From the NCBI GenBank assembly GCA_902475455.1, contig CABRZO010000104.1, positions 1-8,681 on the forward strand: 8,681 bases of DNA, in the 5' to 3' direction. This DNA is from an uncultured Eubacteriales bacterium. GTDB taxonomy: Bacteria > Bacillota > Clostridia > Oscillospirales > Oscillospiraceae. The notes beneath the pieces are model-generated. The model ran no database searches. It saw only the letters and a list, made by a program, of their open reading frames with translations, and had not been told where the DNA came from. Positions 1-6,525 of the stretch are shown piece by piece; positions within the stretch are counted from its first letter, which is position 1; each line of letters opens with the position of its first letter. A program made the position numbers and the translations under genes.

Positions 1-2908
1 ACACCTTCTGGGCGGGCAGGTGGCCGCCCTCGCCGGGCTTGGCGCCCTGGGCCATCTTGATCTGGATCTCGTTGGCGGAAACCAAGTATTCGCTGGTGAC
101 ACCGAAGCGGCCGGAGGCCACCTGTTTGATCTGGGAGTTGCGCTCGGGATCCCGGAGCCGCTCCGGGGCCTCGCCGCCCTCGCCGGTGTTGCTCTTGCCC
201 CCCAGGTGGTTCATGGCAATGGCCAGACACTCGTGGGCCTCCTGGGAGATGGAACCGTAGCTCATGGCGCCGGTCTTGAAGTGCTTGACGATGGAATCCA
301 CGCTCTCCACCTCGTCGATGGGCACCCCGCCGTCCTCCGCAAAGCGGAAGTCCAGCAGACCCCGGAGGGTGTGGGGCTTGGTCTCATCGTCCACCAGGGC
401 GGTGTACTGCTTGAACAGGCCGTAATCTCCGGTCTGGGTGGAGCGCTGCAGCAAGTGGATGGTGGCGGGGTTGTAGAGGTGGTCCTCGGCGTTGGCCCCC
501 TGCCGGGACTTGTGGTCCCCCCGGCTGTCCAGGGTGGTATCCACCGCCAGTCCCAGGGGATCGAAGGCCTTGCTGTGGTTCTGATCCACAATCTCCTCGA
601 TCTCCTTCAGGCCGATGCCGCCCACCCGGGTGACGGTGTTGGTGAAGTACTGGTCCACCACCTCCTGGTTGATGCCGATGGCCTCAAAAATCTGGGCGCC
701 CCGGTAGGACTGGAGGGTGGAGATGCCCATCTTGGAGGCGATCTTTACGATGCCGTCCTTGATGGCCTTGCAGTAGTCGTTGACGGCGGCGTTAAAGTCC
801 TTGTCCAGCAACCCCACCTGGATCAGTTCCCCGATGCACTCCAGGGCCAGGTAGGGGTTGATGGCGGTGGCGCCGTAGCCCAGCAGGGTGGCAAAGTGGT
901 GCACGTCCCGGGGCTCCGCCGACTCCAGGATCAGGGAGAGGGCGGTGCGCTTCTTGGTGCGGATCAGGTAATCCTCAATGGCGGACACCGCCAGCAGGGA
1001 CGGGATGGCCACATGGTTCTCATCCACGCCCCGGTCGGACAGGATGATGATGTTGGCCCCGTGGCGGTAGGCCTTGTCGCAGGCCACAAAGAGCTGCTCC
1101 AGGGCACGCTTCAGGGGGGTGTTCTTATAGTAGAGCATGGAGACGGTCTCCACCTGGAAGCCGGGCTTGTTCATGCTCTTGATCTTCAGCAGATCCACGC
1201 TGGTCAGGATGGGATTGTCGATCTGCAATGCCCGACAGTTGTCCTGCCCCTCCCGCAGCAGATTGCCGCCGGAGCCCACATAGACGGTGGTGTCGGTGAC
1301 CACCTTTTCCCGGATGGCATCGATGGGCGGGTTGGTGACCTGGGCGAAGAGCTGCTTGAAGTAGTTGAACAGAGGCTGGTGGTTCTCGCTGAGCACCGCC
1401 AGGGGAATGTCGATGCCCATGGCGCTGGTGGGCTCGGAGCCGTTCTGAGCCATGGGGAGGATGGAGTTCTTCACATCCTCGTAGGTGTAGCCGAAGGCCT
1501 TGTAGAGCCGGTCCCGCTGCTCCTGGGTGTGGCCGGCCACTCCCTTGTTGGGGATGGAGAGCTCGCTGAGGTAGACCAGGTTCTGGTCCAGCCACTCGCC
1601 GTAGGGCTGACGCCGGGCATAGTTTTCCTTCAGCTCATCGTCTCCGATAAGCCGGCCCGCCACGGTATCCACCAGCAGCATCTTGCCGGGCTGGAGCCGG
1701 GACTTTTTGACGATCTTCTCCGGGGGCAGCTCCAGCACGCCCACCTCGGAGGACAGGATCAGCTGATCGTCGTCGGTGATATAGTAACGGGAGGGCCGCA
1801 GGCCGTTGCGGTCCAGCACGGCGCCCACGCAGTCGCCGTCGGAGAACAGAATGGAGGCGGGGCCGTCCCAGGGCTCCATCATGGTGGCGTAATAGTGGTA
1901 CAGATCCCGCTTGGAGCGGCTCATGGTCTCGTCGTTGCTCCAGGGCTCCGGGATGCACACCATCACCGCCAGGGGCAGGGGCATGCCGTTCATGACCATG
2001 AACTCCAGGGTGTTGTCCAGCATGGCGGAGTCGCTGCCCTCGGCGTTGACCACCGGGAACACCTTATCCAGATCGTCGGCGGACAGATAGTCCGAGGACA
2101 TGGTCTCCTCCCGGGACAGCATCCGGTCCGCGTTGCCCCGAATGGTGTTGATCTCGCCGTTGTGGAGGATGAAGCGGTTGGGGTGGGCCCGCTCCCAGCT
2201 GGGGTTGGTGTTGGTGGAGAACCGGGAGTGGACCATGGCGATGGCAGACTCATAGTCCGCATCCTGCAGGTCGGGGTAGAACTTCCGCAGCTGACCCACC
2301 AGGAACATGCCCTTGTAGACCACGGTGCGGCTGGAGCAGGAGACCACATAGGTGTTGTCGTTGGACTGCTCAAACTCCCGGCGGGCCACGTAGAGCCGGC
2401 GGTCAAAGTCCAGGCCCCGGGAGACGTCCTTGGGCCGCTCCACAAAACCCTGCTCGATATAGGGCATGCAGTCCAGCGCCTTCTGACCCAGGGTATCGGG
2501 CTGAATGGGCACCTTGCGCCAACCCAGGAACTTCATGCCCTCCTTTTCCACGATGATCTCAAACATCTTCTTGGCCTGATTGCGGCGCAGGGTGTCCTGG
2601 GGGAAGAAAAACATGCCGATGCCGTAGTCCCGCTCGCCTCCCAGCTCAATCCCCTGCTCCCGGGCCACCCGGGAGAAGAAGCGGTGGGAGATCTGCAGCA
2701 GGATACCGACACCGTCACCGGTCTCCCCGGCGGCGTCCTTGCCGGCCCGATGTTCCAGCTTTTCCACGATCTTCAGCGCGTTGTCCACTGTGGCGTGGGT
2801 CTTGCGGCCCTTGATGTCCACCACGCAGCCAATGCCGCAGGCGTCATGCTCAAACCGGGGATCATACAATCCCCGCTGGTGGCCACCGTCCATTCTGATT
2901 TCTTCCAT
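1..2908 (-). CDS. gltB: Glutamate synthase large (alpha) chain, 5' 969 codons; 3' end lies beyond the window
   Basis: Large chain of glutamate synthase, which makes two glutamates from glutamine and 2-oxoglutarate in the GS-GOGAT cycle. The start is ATG at 2908 with AAGGGGA six bases upstream. The protein begins with a 23-residue segment resembling the propeptide cleaved in this family, followed by the expected nucleophile Cys24 in LYDPRFEHDACGIG. The class II glutamine amidotransferase domain covers roughly residues 24-420 and includes HNGEINT at 249-255, the Asn-Gly that forms the oxyanion hole. The central domain follows (FKQLFAQVTNPPIDAIREK). The FMN-binding synthase domain begins before the edge: MSYGSISQEAH, then GKSNTGEGGEAPER near 900-912, then GAKPGEGGHLP in the last residues. 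About 500 further residues, including the 3Fe-4S cysteines and C-terminal beta-helix, would lie to the left. It is the last visible gene of the leftward unit and is preceded by a possible attenuator. The identification is very secure. Whether gltD follows cannot be seen. Confidence 0.97.
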   Translation of the reverse strand, partial: MEEIRMDGGHQRGLYDPRFEHDACGIGCVVDIKGRKTHATVDNALKIVEKLEHRAGKDAAGETGDGVGILLQISHRFFSRVAREQGIELGGERDYGIGMFFFPQDTLRRNQAKKMFEIIVEKEGMKFLGWRKVPIQPDTLGQKALDCMPYIEQGFVERPKDVSRGLDFDRRLYVARREFEQSNDNTYVVSCSSRTVVYKGMFLVGQLRKFYPDLQDADYESAIAMVHSRFSTNTNPSWERAHPNRFILHNGEINTIRGNADRMLSREETMSSDYLSADDLDKVFPVVNAEGSDSAMLDNTLEFMVMNGMPLPLAVMVCIPEPWSNDETMSRSKRDLYHYYATMMEPWDGPASILFSDGDCVGAVLDRNGLRPSRYYITDDDQLILSSEVGVLELPPEKIVKKSRLQPGKMLLVDTVAGRLIGDDELKENYARRQPYGEWLDQNLVYLSELSIPNKGVAGHTQEQRDRLYKAFGYTYEDVKNSILPMAQNGSEPTSAMGIDIPLAVLSENHQPLFNYFKQLFAQVTNPPIDAIREKVVTDTTVYVGSGGNLLREGQDNCRALQIDNPILTSVDLLKIKSMNKPGFQVETVSMLYYKNTPLKRALEQLFVACDKAYRHGANIIILSDRGVDENHVAIPSLLAVSAIEDYLIRTKKRTALSLILESAEPRDVHHFATLLGYGATAINPYLALECIGELIQVGLLDKDFNAAVNDYCKAIKDGIVKIASKMGISTLQSYRGAQIFEAIGINQEVVDQYFTNTVTRVGGIGLKEIEEIVDQNHSKAFDPLGLAVDTTLDSRGDHKSRQGANAEDHLYNPATIHLLQRSTQTGDYGLFKQYTALVDDETKPHTLRGLLDFRFAEDGGVPIDEVESVDSIVKHFKTGAMSYGSISQEAHECLAIAMNHLGGKSNTGEGGEAPERLRDPERNSQIKQVASGRFGVTSEYLVSANEIQIKMAQGAKPGEGGHLPAQKV

Positions 2909-2931
2909 ACGATTTCCCCTTTCCGTCAAGT

Positions 2932-3020
2932 AAAAACGCCCCAAAGGTTCGCGGCAAGCAGGGCCCGGAGCGTCATGCGAAACGCTCCGTTCCCGGGCCG
3001 CCTCCCCTTTGAGGCGTTTT
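2932..3020 (-). terminator. Candidate conditional terminator (attenuator) in the gltB leader
   Basis: On the minus strand, AAAACGCCTCAAAGG (3020-3006) can pair with CCTTTGGGGCGTTTT (2947-2933). That is 15 pairs including one U-G wobble, and it is followed at once by a run of T ending at 2932. The wobble only works in leftward RNA (it would be a C-A mismatch in rightward RNA), which fits the direction of transcription. The 58-base interior is itself structured: GGAGCGT and ACGCTCC form a 7-bp stem (2967-2988), extended by GGCCC/GGGCC around a bulge. The structure lies 23 bases before the gltB ATG. The outer stem competes with the hexaloop hairpin at 2999-3016. It could equally be a plain terminator or processing site after dapL. 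The long interior makes it weaker than a compact terminator. Confidence 0.55.
2999..3016 (-). promoter_or_regulatory. Hexaloop hairpin in the gltB leader, candidate ANTAR-protein target
   Basis: Leftward RNA reads CGCCUC-AAAGGG-GAGGCG: a perfect 6-bp stem closing a 6-base loop with A at position 1 and G at position 4. These are the loop positions known to be recognised by ANTAR proteins such as EutV and NasR. The 5' arm CGCCUC is the same segment that joins the longer terminator-like stem at 2932-3020, so the two folds exclude each other, as expected for an antiterminator. An ANTAR gene lies two genes upstream in the same unit. The usual partner hairpin upstream is not clear: only a 5-bp stem GUGAU/AUCAC with a 13-base loop (3031-3053, covering the dapL stop codon) is present. 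Confidence 0.55.
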
Positions 3021-3049
3021 GTCTGTGGTTGTGATGTTGGCTCTTCAGA

Positions 3050-4273
3050 TCACTTGCCCAGCAGCTTCTCAATGCGGGCCACGGCTTCCTTTGTGGCCTC
3101 GGCATCGCCGAAGGCGGTGAGTCGGATATATCCCTCGCCGCTGGGGCCGAAACCGGCGCCGGGCGTCGTGATCACATTGGCCTGCTCCAGCAGCAGGGTG
3201 AAGAAGTCCCAGGAGCCCATGCCCTCCGGCGTCTTGCACCAGACGTAGGGGCTGTTGACTGCGCCGTAGACCTCCAGGCCACACTTGGACAGGCTCTCCT
3301 TGATGAGCTTGGCATTGGACTGATAGTAGGCGATATTGGCTTCGATCTCCTGTTTGCCCTGCTCGGTATAGATGGCGGCGGCGCCCTTCTGGATGATATA
3401 GGAGGCACCGTTGAACTTGGTGGTCTGGCGGCGGTTCCACATGGCGTTCAGGCTCTGGCCCTCCCGGACCAGCTGCTTGGGCACCACGGTGTAGCCGCAG
3501 CGGGCGCCGGTGAAACCGGCGGTCTTGGAGAAGGACCGGAACTCGATGGCACAGGTCTTGGCGCCCTCCACCTCGAAAATGGAGTGGGGCACCCCCTCCT
3601 CCACGATGAAGCGCTCATAGGCCGCGTCGAAGAGGATGATGGCATCGTTGGCGTTGGCGTAGTCCACCCAGGCCTTCAGCTGATCGTAGTTCAGCACGGT
3701 GCCGGTGGGGTTGTTGGGGGAGCAGAGGTAGATGACGTCCACCTTCTCCTCCGGCAGCGCCGGAGAGAAGCCATTTTCGGCGGTGGTGGGCATATAGTAG
3801 ATATTGCTCCAGCCCTGCTTGGCCTCGTCATAGTCGCCGGCCCGGCCCGCCATGGCATTGGTGTCCACATAGACGGGATAGACCGGGTCGCAGACCGCCA
3901 CCTTATTGTCCACACTCAGAATGTCACCGATGTTGCCGCAGTCACTCTTGGCGCCGTCGGAGACGAAAATCTCGTCCTCGGCGATCTCCACGCCCCGGGC
4001 CCGGAAATCCTGCTCCGCGATGGCGTGGCGCAGGAAGTCATAGCCCTGTTCAGGGCCGTAGCCCTTGAAGGTCTCCTTGTGGGCCATCTCCTCCACCGCC
4101 TCATGCATGGCGGCGATGACCGCCGGCACCAGGGGCAGGGTGACGTCGCCGATGCCCATCTTGATGAGCTTGGCCTCCGGGTGGGCCTGGGAATAGGCGG
4201 CGGTGCGCCGGGCGATCTCGGAGAACAGGTAGCTGCCGGGCAACTTTTGATAATTGGGATTGATCTTAGCCAA
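3050..4273 (-). CDS. dapL: LL-diaminopimelate aminotransferase
   Basis: A PLP enzyme of 407 residues, the usual length for DapL. It converts tetrahydrodipicolinate and glutamate directly into LL-diaminopimelate and 2-oxoglutarate, for lysine and peptidoglycan synthesis in the cytoplasm. Fold-type I aminotransferase landmarks are intact: FKGYGPEQGY near 69-78, SPNNPTG at 185-191 (Asn187 contacts PLP), LFDAAYE at 214-220 (Asp216 and Tyr219 at cofactor positions), SFSKTAGFTGARCGY with Schiff-base Lys250 and Arg258, and GYIRLTAFGD with the substrate-carboxylate Arg384. The N-terminal INPNYQKLPGSYLF and the IGDVTLPL segment are typical of DapL rather than AspC. The start is TTG at 4273; no in-frame ATG or GTG lies between it and an upstream stop. 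It sits 51 bases after the ANTAR gene with no terminator between, and is presumably co-transcribed. Identification is very secure. Confidence 0.96.
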   Translation of the reverse strand: MAKINPNYQKLPGSYLFSEIARRTAAYSQAHPEAKLIKMGIGDVTLPLVPAVIAAMHEAVEEMAHKETFKGYGPEQGYDFLRHAIAEQDFRARGVEIAEDEIFVSDGAKSDCGNIGDILSVDNKVAVCDPVYPVYVDTNAMAGRAGDYDEAKQGWSNIYYMPTTAENGFSPALPEEKVDVIYLCSPNNPTGTVLNYDQLKAWVDYANANDAIILFDAAYERFIVEEGVPHSIFEVEGAKTCAIEFRSFSKTAGFTGARCGYTVVPKQLVREGQSLNAMWNRRQTTKFNGASYIIQKGAAAIYTEQGKQEIEANIAYYQSNAKLIKESLSKCGLEVYGAVNSPYVWCKTPEGMGSWDFFTLLLEQANVITTPGAGFGPSGEGYIRLTAFGDAEATKEAVARIEKLLGK

Positions 4274-4280
4274 TGTTTTT

Positions 4281-4288
4281 CTCCTCCT
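4281..4288 (-). promoter_or_regulatory. Strong ribosome binding site that fixes the TTG start of dapL
   Basis: Minus-strand AGGAGGAG, a near-perfect Shine-Dalgarno sequence, stands with its AGGAGG core nine bases before the TTG at 4273. The nearest upstream ATG (4301) is in another frame and meets a stop within twelve codons, so TTG is the only workable start. Confidence 0.85.
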
Positions 4289-4324
4289 GTGTTGATACCA
4301 TGGGTATTTCTGCTATAATAAGCA

Positions 4325-4858
4325 TCATACCCGATCTTCCAGAACCAGAATCGCTGTCTGCACCATTCTGGCCCCGCTGTCCATACTTTTCTTCTGGATA
4401 TAGCGGTGGGCCTCCTCCTCGTTGAGGCCGTCCCGCTCCATCAGGTGGCGCTTTGCTTTCTCCACCAGTTGATTTTCTTGGTTATCCCGCTTGGGCCGCA
4501 GCATGCGTTCCAGCCGCCGGGACATCTGGAGCAGCATGCTGACGCTGGCGCACAGATCGCTTCTGGAAATCGGGGCCGCCAACGTAAAAATGTCGTCGCC
4601 CAGCAGATCCAGCAGGTCCTGCCGACCGATCACCAGCATAGCACTGGCGGGAGGCAGATCATAAAACAGATCCTCCGCGGATTCATCCCGCAGTTTGTAG
4701 CCGCAAATAATGGTGCCGATGTGCTGTTTGGCCACCAGGCGTTTGACCTCGCCGCCGCTGCGGGCCCGGTAACAGGTGGCCACGCAGCCGCTCTCCAAGA
4801 TATCACAGATGCGCTCGCAGCTCTTTTCGCTCTCAAACGCAACAATGATTTTTTCCAC
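4325..4858 (-). CDS. ANTAR-domain antitermination regulator with a degenerate receiver domain (NitR-like)
   Basis: A 177-residue protein. Residues 1 to about 110 look like a two-component receiver fold, but the phosphorylation machinery is missing. The strand that should carry the phosphoacceptor Asp reads TIICGYKL with Gly53 there, the N-terminal acidic pair is not evident (VAFESEKS), and the conserved Lys-Pro near the end is Ala95-Pro96. A linker rich in Arg/Lys (112-126) leads to a C-terminal ANTAR domain at about 127-174 (LVEKAKRHLMERDGLNEEEAHRYIQ and on), the three-helix RNA-binding domain of AmiR, NasR and EutV that prevents transcription termination. The start is GTG at 4858, the first possible in frame; GGGAGG lies 12 bases upstream, a little far. 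It follows glnA by 42 bases. From memory, a glnA-linked ANTAR regulator called NitR has been described in solvent-forming clostridia. The target RNAs and the inducing signal are inferred. Confidence 0.9.
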   Translation of the reverse strand: MEKIIVAFESEKSCERICDILESGCVATCYRARSGGEVKRLVAKQHIGTIICGYKLRDESAEDLFYDLPPASAMLVIGRQDLLDLLGDDIFTLAAPISRSDLCASVSMLLQMSRRLERMLRPKRDNQENQLVEKAKRHLMERDGLNEEEAHRYIQKKSMDSGARMVQTAILVLEDRV

Positions 4859-4900
4859 TCGGCATCACATCCTCCCTCTTTGGGTATGTTCCATCAGGAT

Positions 4901-6232
4901 TCAGTATGCGATGATGTACTTATCTCTCTCCCAAGTGGAAACATGGGCGTTGTACTCCGCCCACTCCGCCTCCTTGCTGCGCAGGAAGGCCTGGGCCACA
5001 TGCTCGCCTAGGGTATCCATCACCAGCTTATCCTGACGCATCAGCTGGAGCGCCTCGTTCAGGTCCCGGGGCAGGGTTTCCACCCCGTTGGCCCGACGGC
5101 CCGCCTCGTCCATGGTGTAGAGGTTTTCCTGCACCTCGGAGGGCGGGGTCATCATCCGCTCAATCCCGTCCAGGCCGGCGGCCAAAGTCACCGCCAGGGC
5201 CAGGTAGGGGTTGCAGGTGGGGTCCGGGGACCGGAGCTCCACCCGGGTGCCCTCTCCCCGGTGGGCGGGAATCCGAATTAGCGCCGAGCGGTTGGAGGAG
5301 GACCAGGCCACATAACTGGGGGCCTCATAGCCGGAGACCAGCCGCTTATAGGAGTTCACCAGGGGGTTGGTCACCGCGGTGAAGCCCCGAACGTGGGCCA
5401 ACAGACCGGCGATGAAGGCGTAGGCCTCCACCGACAGCCCCCGCTCCCCCTGGGGATTGTCAAAGATGTTTTTCCCATTGCGGAACAGGGACATATTCAG
5501 GTGCATACCGGAGCCGCTGATACCGTAGATTGGCTTTGGCATGAAGGTGGCGTGGAGTCCGTTGCGCTGGGCCAGCACCTTGACCCCCAGTTTGAAGGTC
5601 ATGATGTTGTCGGCGGTGCGCAGGGCCTCGTCATATTTGAAATCGATCTCATGCTGGCCGGCGGCGCACTCGTGGTGGGAGGCCTCCACCTCAAACCCCA
5701 GCTGCTCCAGGGCCAGACAGATCTCCCTCCGGGTGGCCTCCCCGTGGTCCAGGGGACCCAGGTCGAAGTAGCCGGCCTCGTCGTTGGTCTGGGTGGTGGG
5801 CTTACCCTCCTCGTCAGTCTGGAACAGGAAGAACTCACATTCCGGACCCACATTTAAAGTATAGCCCATTTTTTGGGCACGCTTTACCACCCGTTTCAGC
5901 ACCGCCCGGGGATCCCCCACGAAGGGGGTGCCGTCGGCGTTGTACACATCACAGATCAGCCGAGCCACCTTGCCCCGCTGGGGGCGCCAGGGATAGATAC
6001 AGAAGGTGTCCAGATCCGGCACCAGGTACTGGTCGGACATGGTGACGCTGGTGAAGCCCTCGATGGCGTGGCCATCGATGGACACCTCGCCGTCCAGCGC
6101 CCGCTCCAGCTGGGAAGCGGTGATGGCCACGTTCTTCAGCTGGCCCAGCACATCCACAAACTGCATCCGGATGAATTTGACATCTTCTTCCTCCACGATG
6201 CGGGCAATATCCTCTTTGGTCAGGGGCACCAA
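4901..6232 (-). CDS. glnA: Glutamine synthetase, type I-alpha (Firmicutes form)
   Basis: ATP-dependent synthesis of glutamine from glutamate and ammonia; members form dodecamers in the cytoplasm. It has 443 residues, against 444 in the Bacillus subtilis enzyme. Metal and substrate residues are in place: Glu131/Glu133 (GPECEFF), Glu188/Glu195 (HHECAAGQHEID), His244 (GSGMHLN), and the flexible-loop region SGYEAPSYVAWSSSNRSAL followed by RIPAHRG. It lacks the insertion and the adenylylation tyrosine context of GSI-beta. I chose TTG at 6232 (MVPLTKEDIARIV) because GGAAGGAAG lies just upstream and residues 1-62 then align without a gap to my recollection of the Bacillus protein. The open frame extends to another TTG at 6286, but that extension overlaps a UTR hairpin. 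An oddity is Ser62 where Bacillus GlnA has the feedback residue Arg62. It is the first gene of the leftward unit. Confidence 0.96.
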   Translation of the reverse strand: MVPLTKEDIARIVEEEDVKFIRMQFVDVLGQLKNVAITASQLERALDGEVSIDGHAIEGFTSVTMSDQYLVPDLDTFCIYPWRPQRGKVARLICDVYNADGTPFVGDPRAVLKRVVKRAQKMGYTLNVGPECEFFLFQTDEEGKPTTQTNDEAGYFDLGPLDHGEATRREICLALEQLGFEVEASHHECAAGQHEIDFKYDEALRTADNIMTFKLGVKVLAQRNGLHATFMPKPIYGISGSGMHLNMSLFRNGKNIFDNPQGERGLSVEAYAFIAGLLAHVRGFTAVTNPLVNSYKRLVSGYEAPSYVAWSSSNRSALIRIPAHRGEGTRVELRSPDPTCNPYLALAVTLAAGLDGIERMMTPPSEVQENLYTMDEAGRRANGVETLPRDLNEALQLMRQDKLVMDTLGEHVAQAFLRSKEAEWAEYNAHVSTWERDKYIIAY

Positions 6233-6237
6233 GCTCA

Positions 6238-6246
6238 CTTCCTTCC
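6238..6246 (-). promoter_or_regulatory. Ribosome binding site for glnA at the TTG start
   Basis: Minus-strand GGAAGGAAG ends five bases before the TTG at 6232. A GTG two codons upstream (6238) would sit directly on this motif, too close for initiation, which favours TTG. Confidence 0.6.
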
Positions 6247-6256
6247 CATGGGTACT

Positions 6257-6272
6257 GCGTCCCGGAGGACGC
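6257..6272 (-). promoter_or_regulatory. UNCG-tetraloop hairpin in the glnA 5' untranslated region
   Basis: Leftward RNA GCGUCC-UCCG-GGACGC forms a perfect 6-bp GC-rich stem closed by C(UCCG)G, a member of the exceptionally stable UNCG tetraloop class. It lies 10 bases upstream of the ribosome binding site and has no T-run, so it is not a terminator. An mRNA-stabilising or protein-contact role is possible but not shown. Confidence 0.6.
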
Positions 6273-6303
6273 TTCAACGCTGTCAATCGCTATATTTGTA
6301 ATT

Positions 6304-6331
6304 AGTATACACGACCACCCACGTCTGTCAA
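6304..6331 (-). promoter_or_regulatory. Sigma-A-type promoter of the glnA-ANTAR-dapL-gltB unit
   Basis: Minus-strand TTGACA (6331-6326), a 16-base spacer and TATACT (6309-6304) form a near-consensus housekeeping promoter. The predicted transcript start is near 6297, giving a leader of about 65 bases before the glnA TTG. No other clear promoter is visible in the leftward unit. Confidence 0.85.
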
Positions 6332-6354
6332 GCGTTCCAGGGCATTTTTTGACG

Positions 6355-6383
6355 TGGAAAATTCATCATCAGTCAGTTTTCCA
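6355..6383. repeat. 7-bp inverted repeat TGGAAAA-N15-TTTTCCA between the divergent promoters
   Basis: TGGAAAA at 6355-6361 and TTTTCCA at 6377-6383 are perfect inverted copies with centres 22 bases apart, about two helical turns. This suits a dimeric regulator, or a hairpin if transcribed. It lies about 24 bp upstream of the glnA -35 element and 61 bp upstream of the glnN -35. It does not fit the GlnR/TnrA site TGTNAN7TNACA. The function is unknown. Confidence 0.45.
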
Positions 6384-6443
6384 TAAAATCATCCCCTCTG
6401 AATCGGGCGTTTTGCGTGATTTTGAATAAACATAAAATAAGAC

Positions 6444-6472
6444 TTGCAAAACCGGCGATTTTGTTGTATGCT
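6444..6472 (+). promoter_or_regulatory. Sigma-A-type promoter of glnN
   Basis: TTGCAA (6444-6449), a 17-base spacer and TATGCT (6467-6472) make a good housekeeping promoter pointing right, embedded in AT-rich DNA. The predicted start near 6479 gives a leader of roughly 138 bases, long enough to hold the terminator and hairpins listed below. Confidence 0.75.
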
Positions 6473-6490
6473 GTGAGCAGTTAGAAATGA

Positions 6491-6505
6491 GCCGTAACAG
6501 CCGGC
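6491..6505 (+). promoter_or_regulatory. Small hairpin in the glnN leader, weak candidate for the first ANTAR-target hairpin
   Basis: GCCG-UAACAGC-CGGC is a 4-bp GC stem with a 7-base loop, located 23 bases upstream of the hexaloop hairpin. It sits where the first hairpin of a dual ANTAR target should be and its loop contains an A and a G three bases apart (A6497, G6500). The loop is seven, not six, bases long, so the match is imperfect. Confidence 0.3.
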
Positions 6506-6525
6506 AGGCAAAATACACCGTTCTT

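Noticed and set aside
2967..2988. GGAGCGU hairpin as a second ANTAR hexaloop in the gltB leader
   Set aside because: The loop is 8 bases (or UCGCAU if a wobble pair closes it) and lacks A at position 1 and G at position 4.
2932..3020. Known riboswitch or T-box in the gltB leader
   Set aside because: I see no T-box sequence, no specifier loop and none of the conserved cores of riboswitch classes I can recall; the structure is better described as an attenuator of unassigned class.
20..3034. Long open frame of 1004 codons on the plus strand across the gltB region
   Set aside because: It is exactly antisense to gltB and codes for a low-complexity Gly/Val/His/Leu-rich product with no recognisable domain. 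Long antisense frames are expected opposite GC-rich genes with strong third-position bias.
3584..4318. Open frame of 244 codons on the plus strand opposite dapL
   Set aside because: Antisense shadow of dapL with no ribosome site or domain.
4274..4324. Possible promoter (TATTAT) and 5-bp hairpin (4295-4307) ahead of dapL
   Set aside because: No -35 element at a sensible distance, and the hairpin has only a 3-base loop with no T-run; read-through from the ANTAR gene is the simpler view.
6233..6286. 18-residue N-terminal extension of GlnA from TTG at 6286
   Set aside because: The extension lies over the UNCG hairpin, has no good ribosome site and goes beyond the length of the family. The TTG at 6232 gives a start that aligns with Bacillus GlnA.
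6233..6297. ANTAR-type hexaloop in the glnA leader (loop AUAGCG near the transcript start)
   Set aside because: Only three AU pairs plus a bulged pair support it, and no terminator follows, so it does not meet the pattern seen in the other two leaders.
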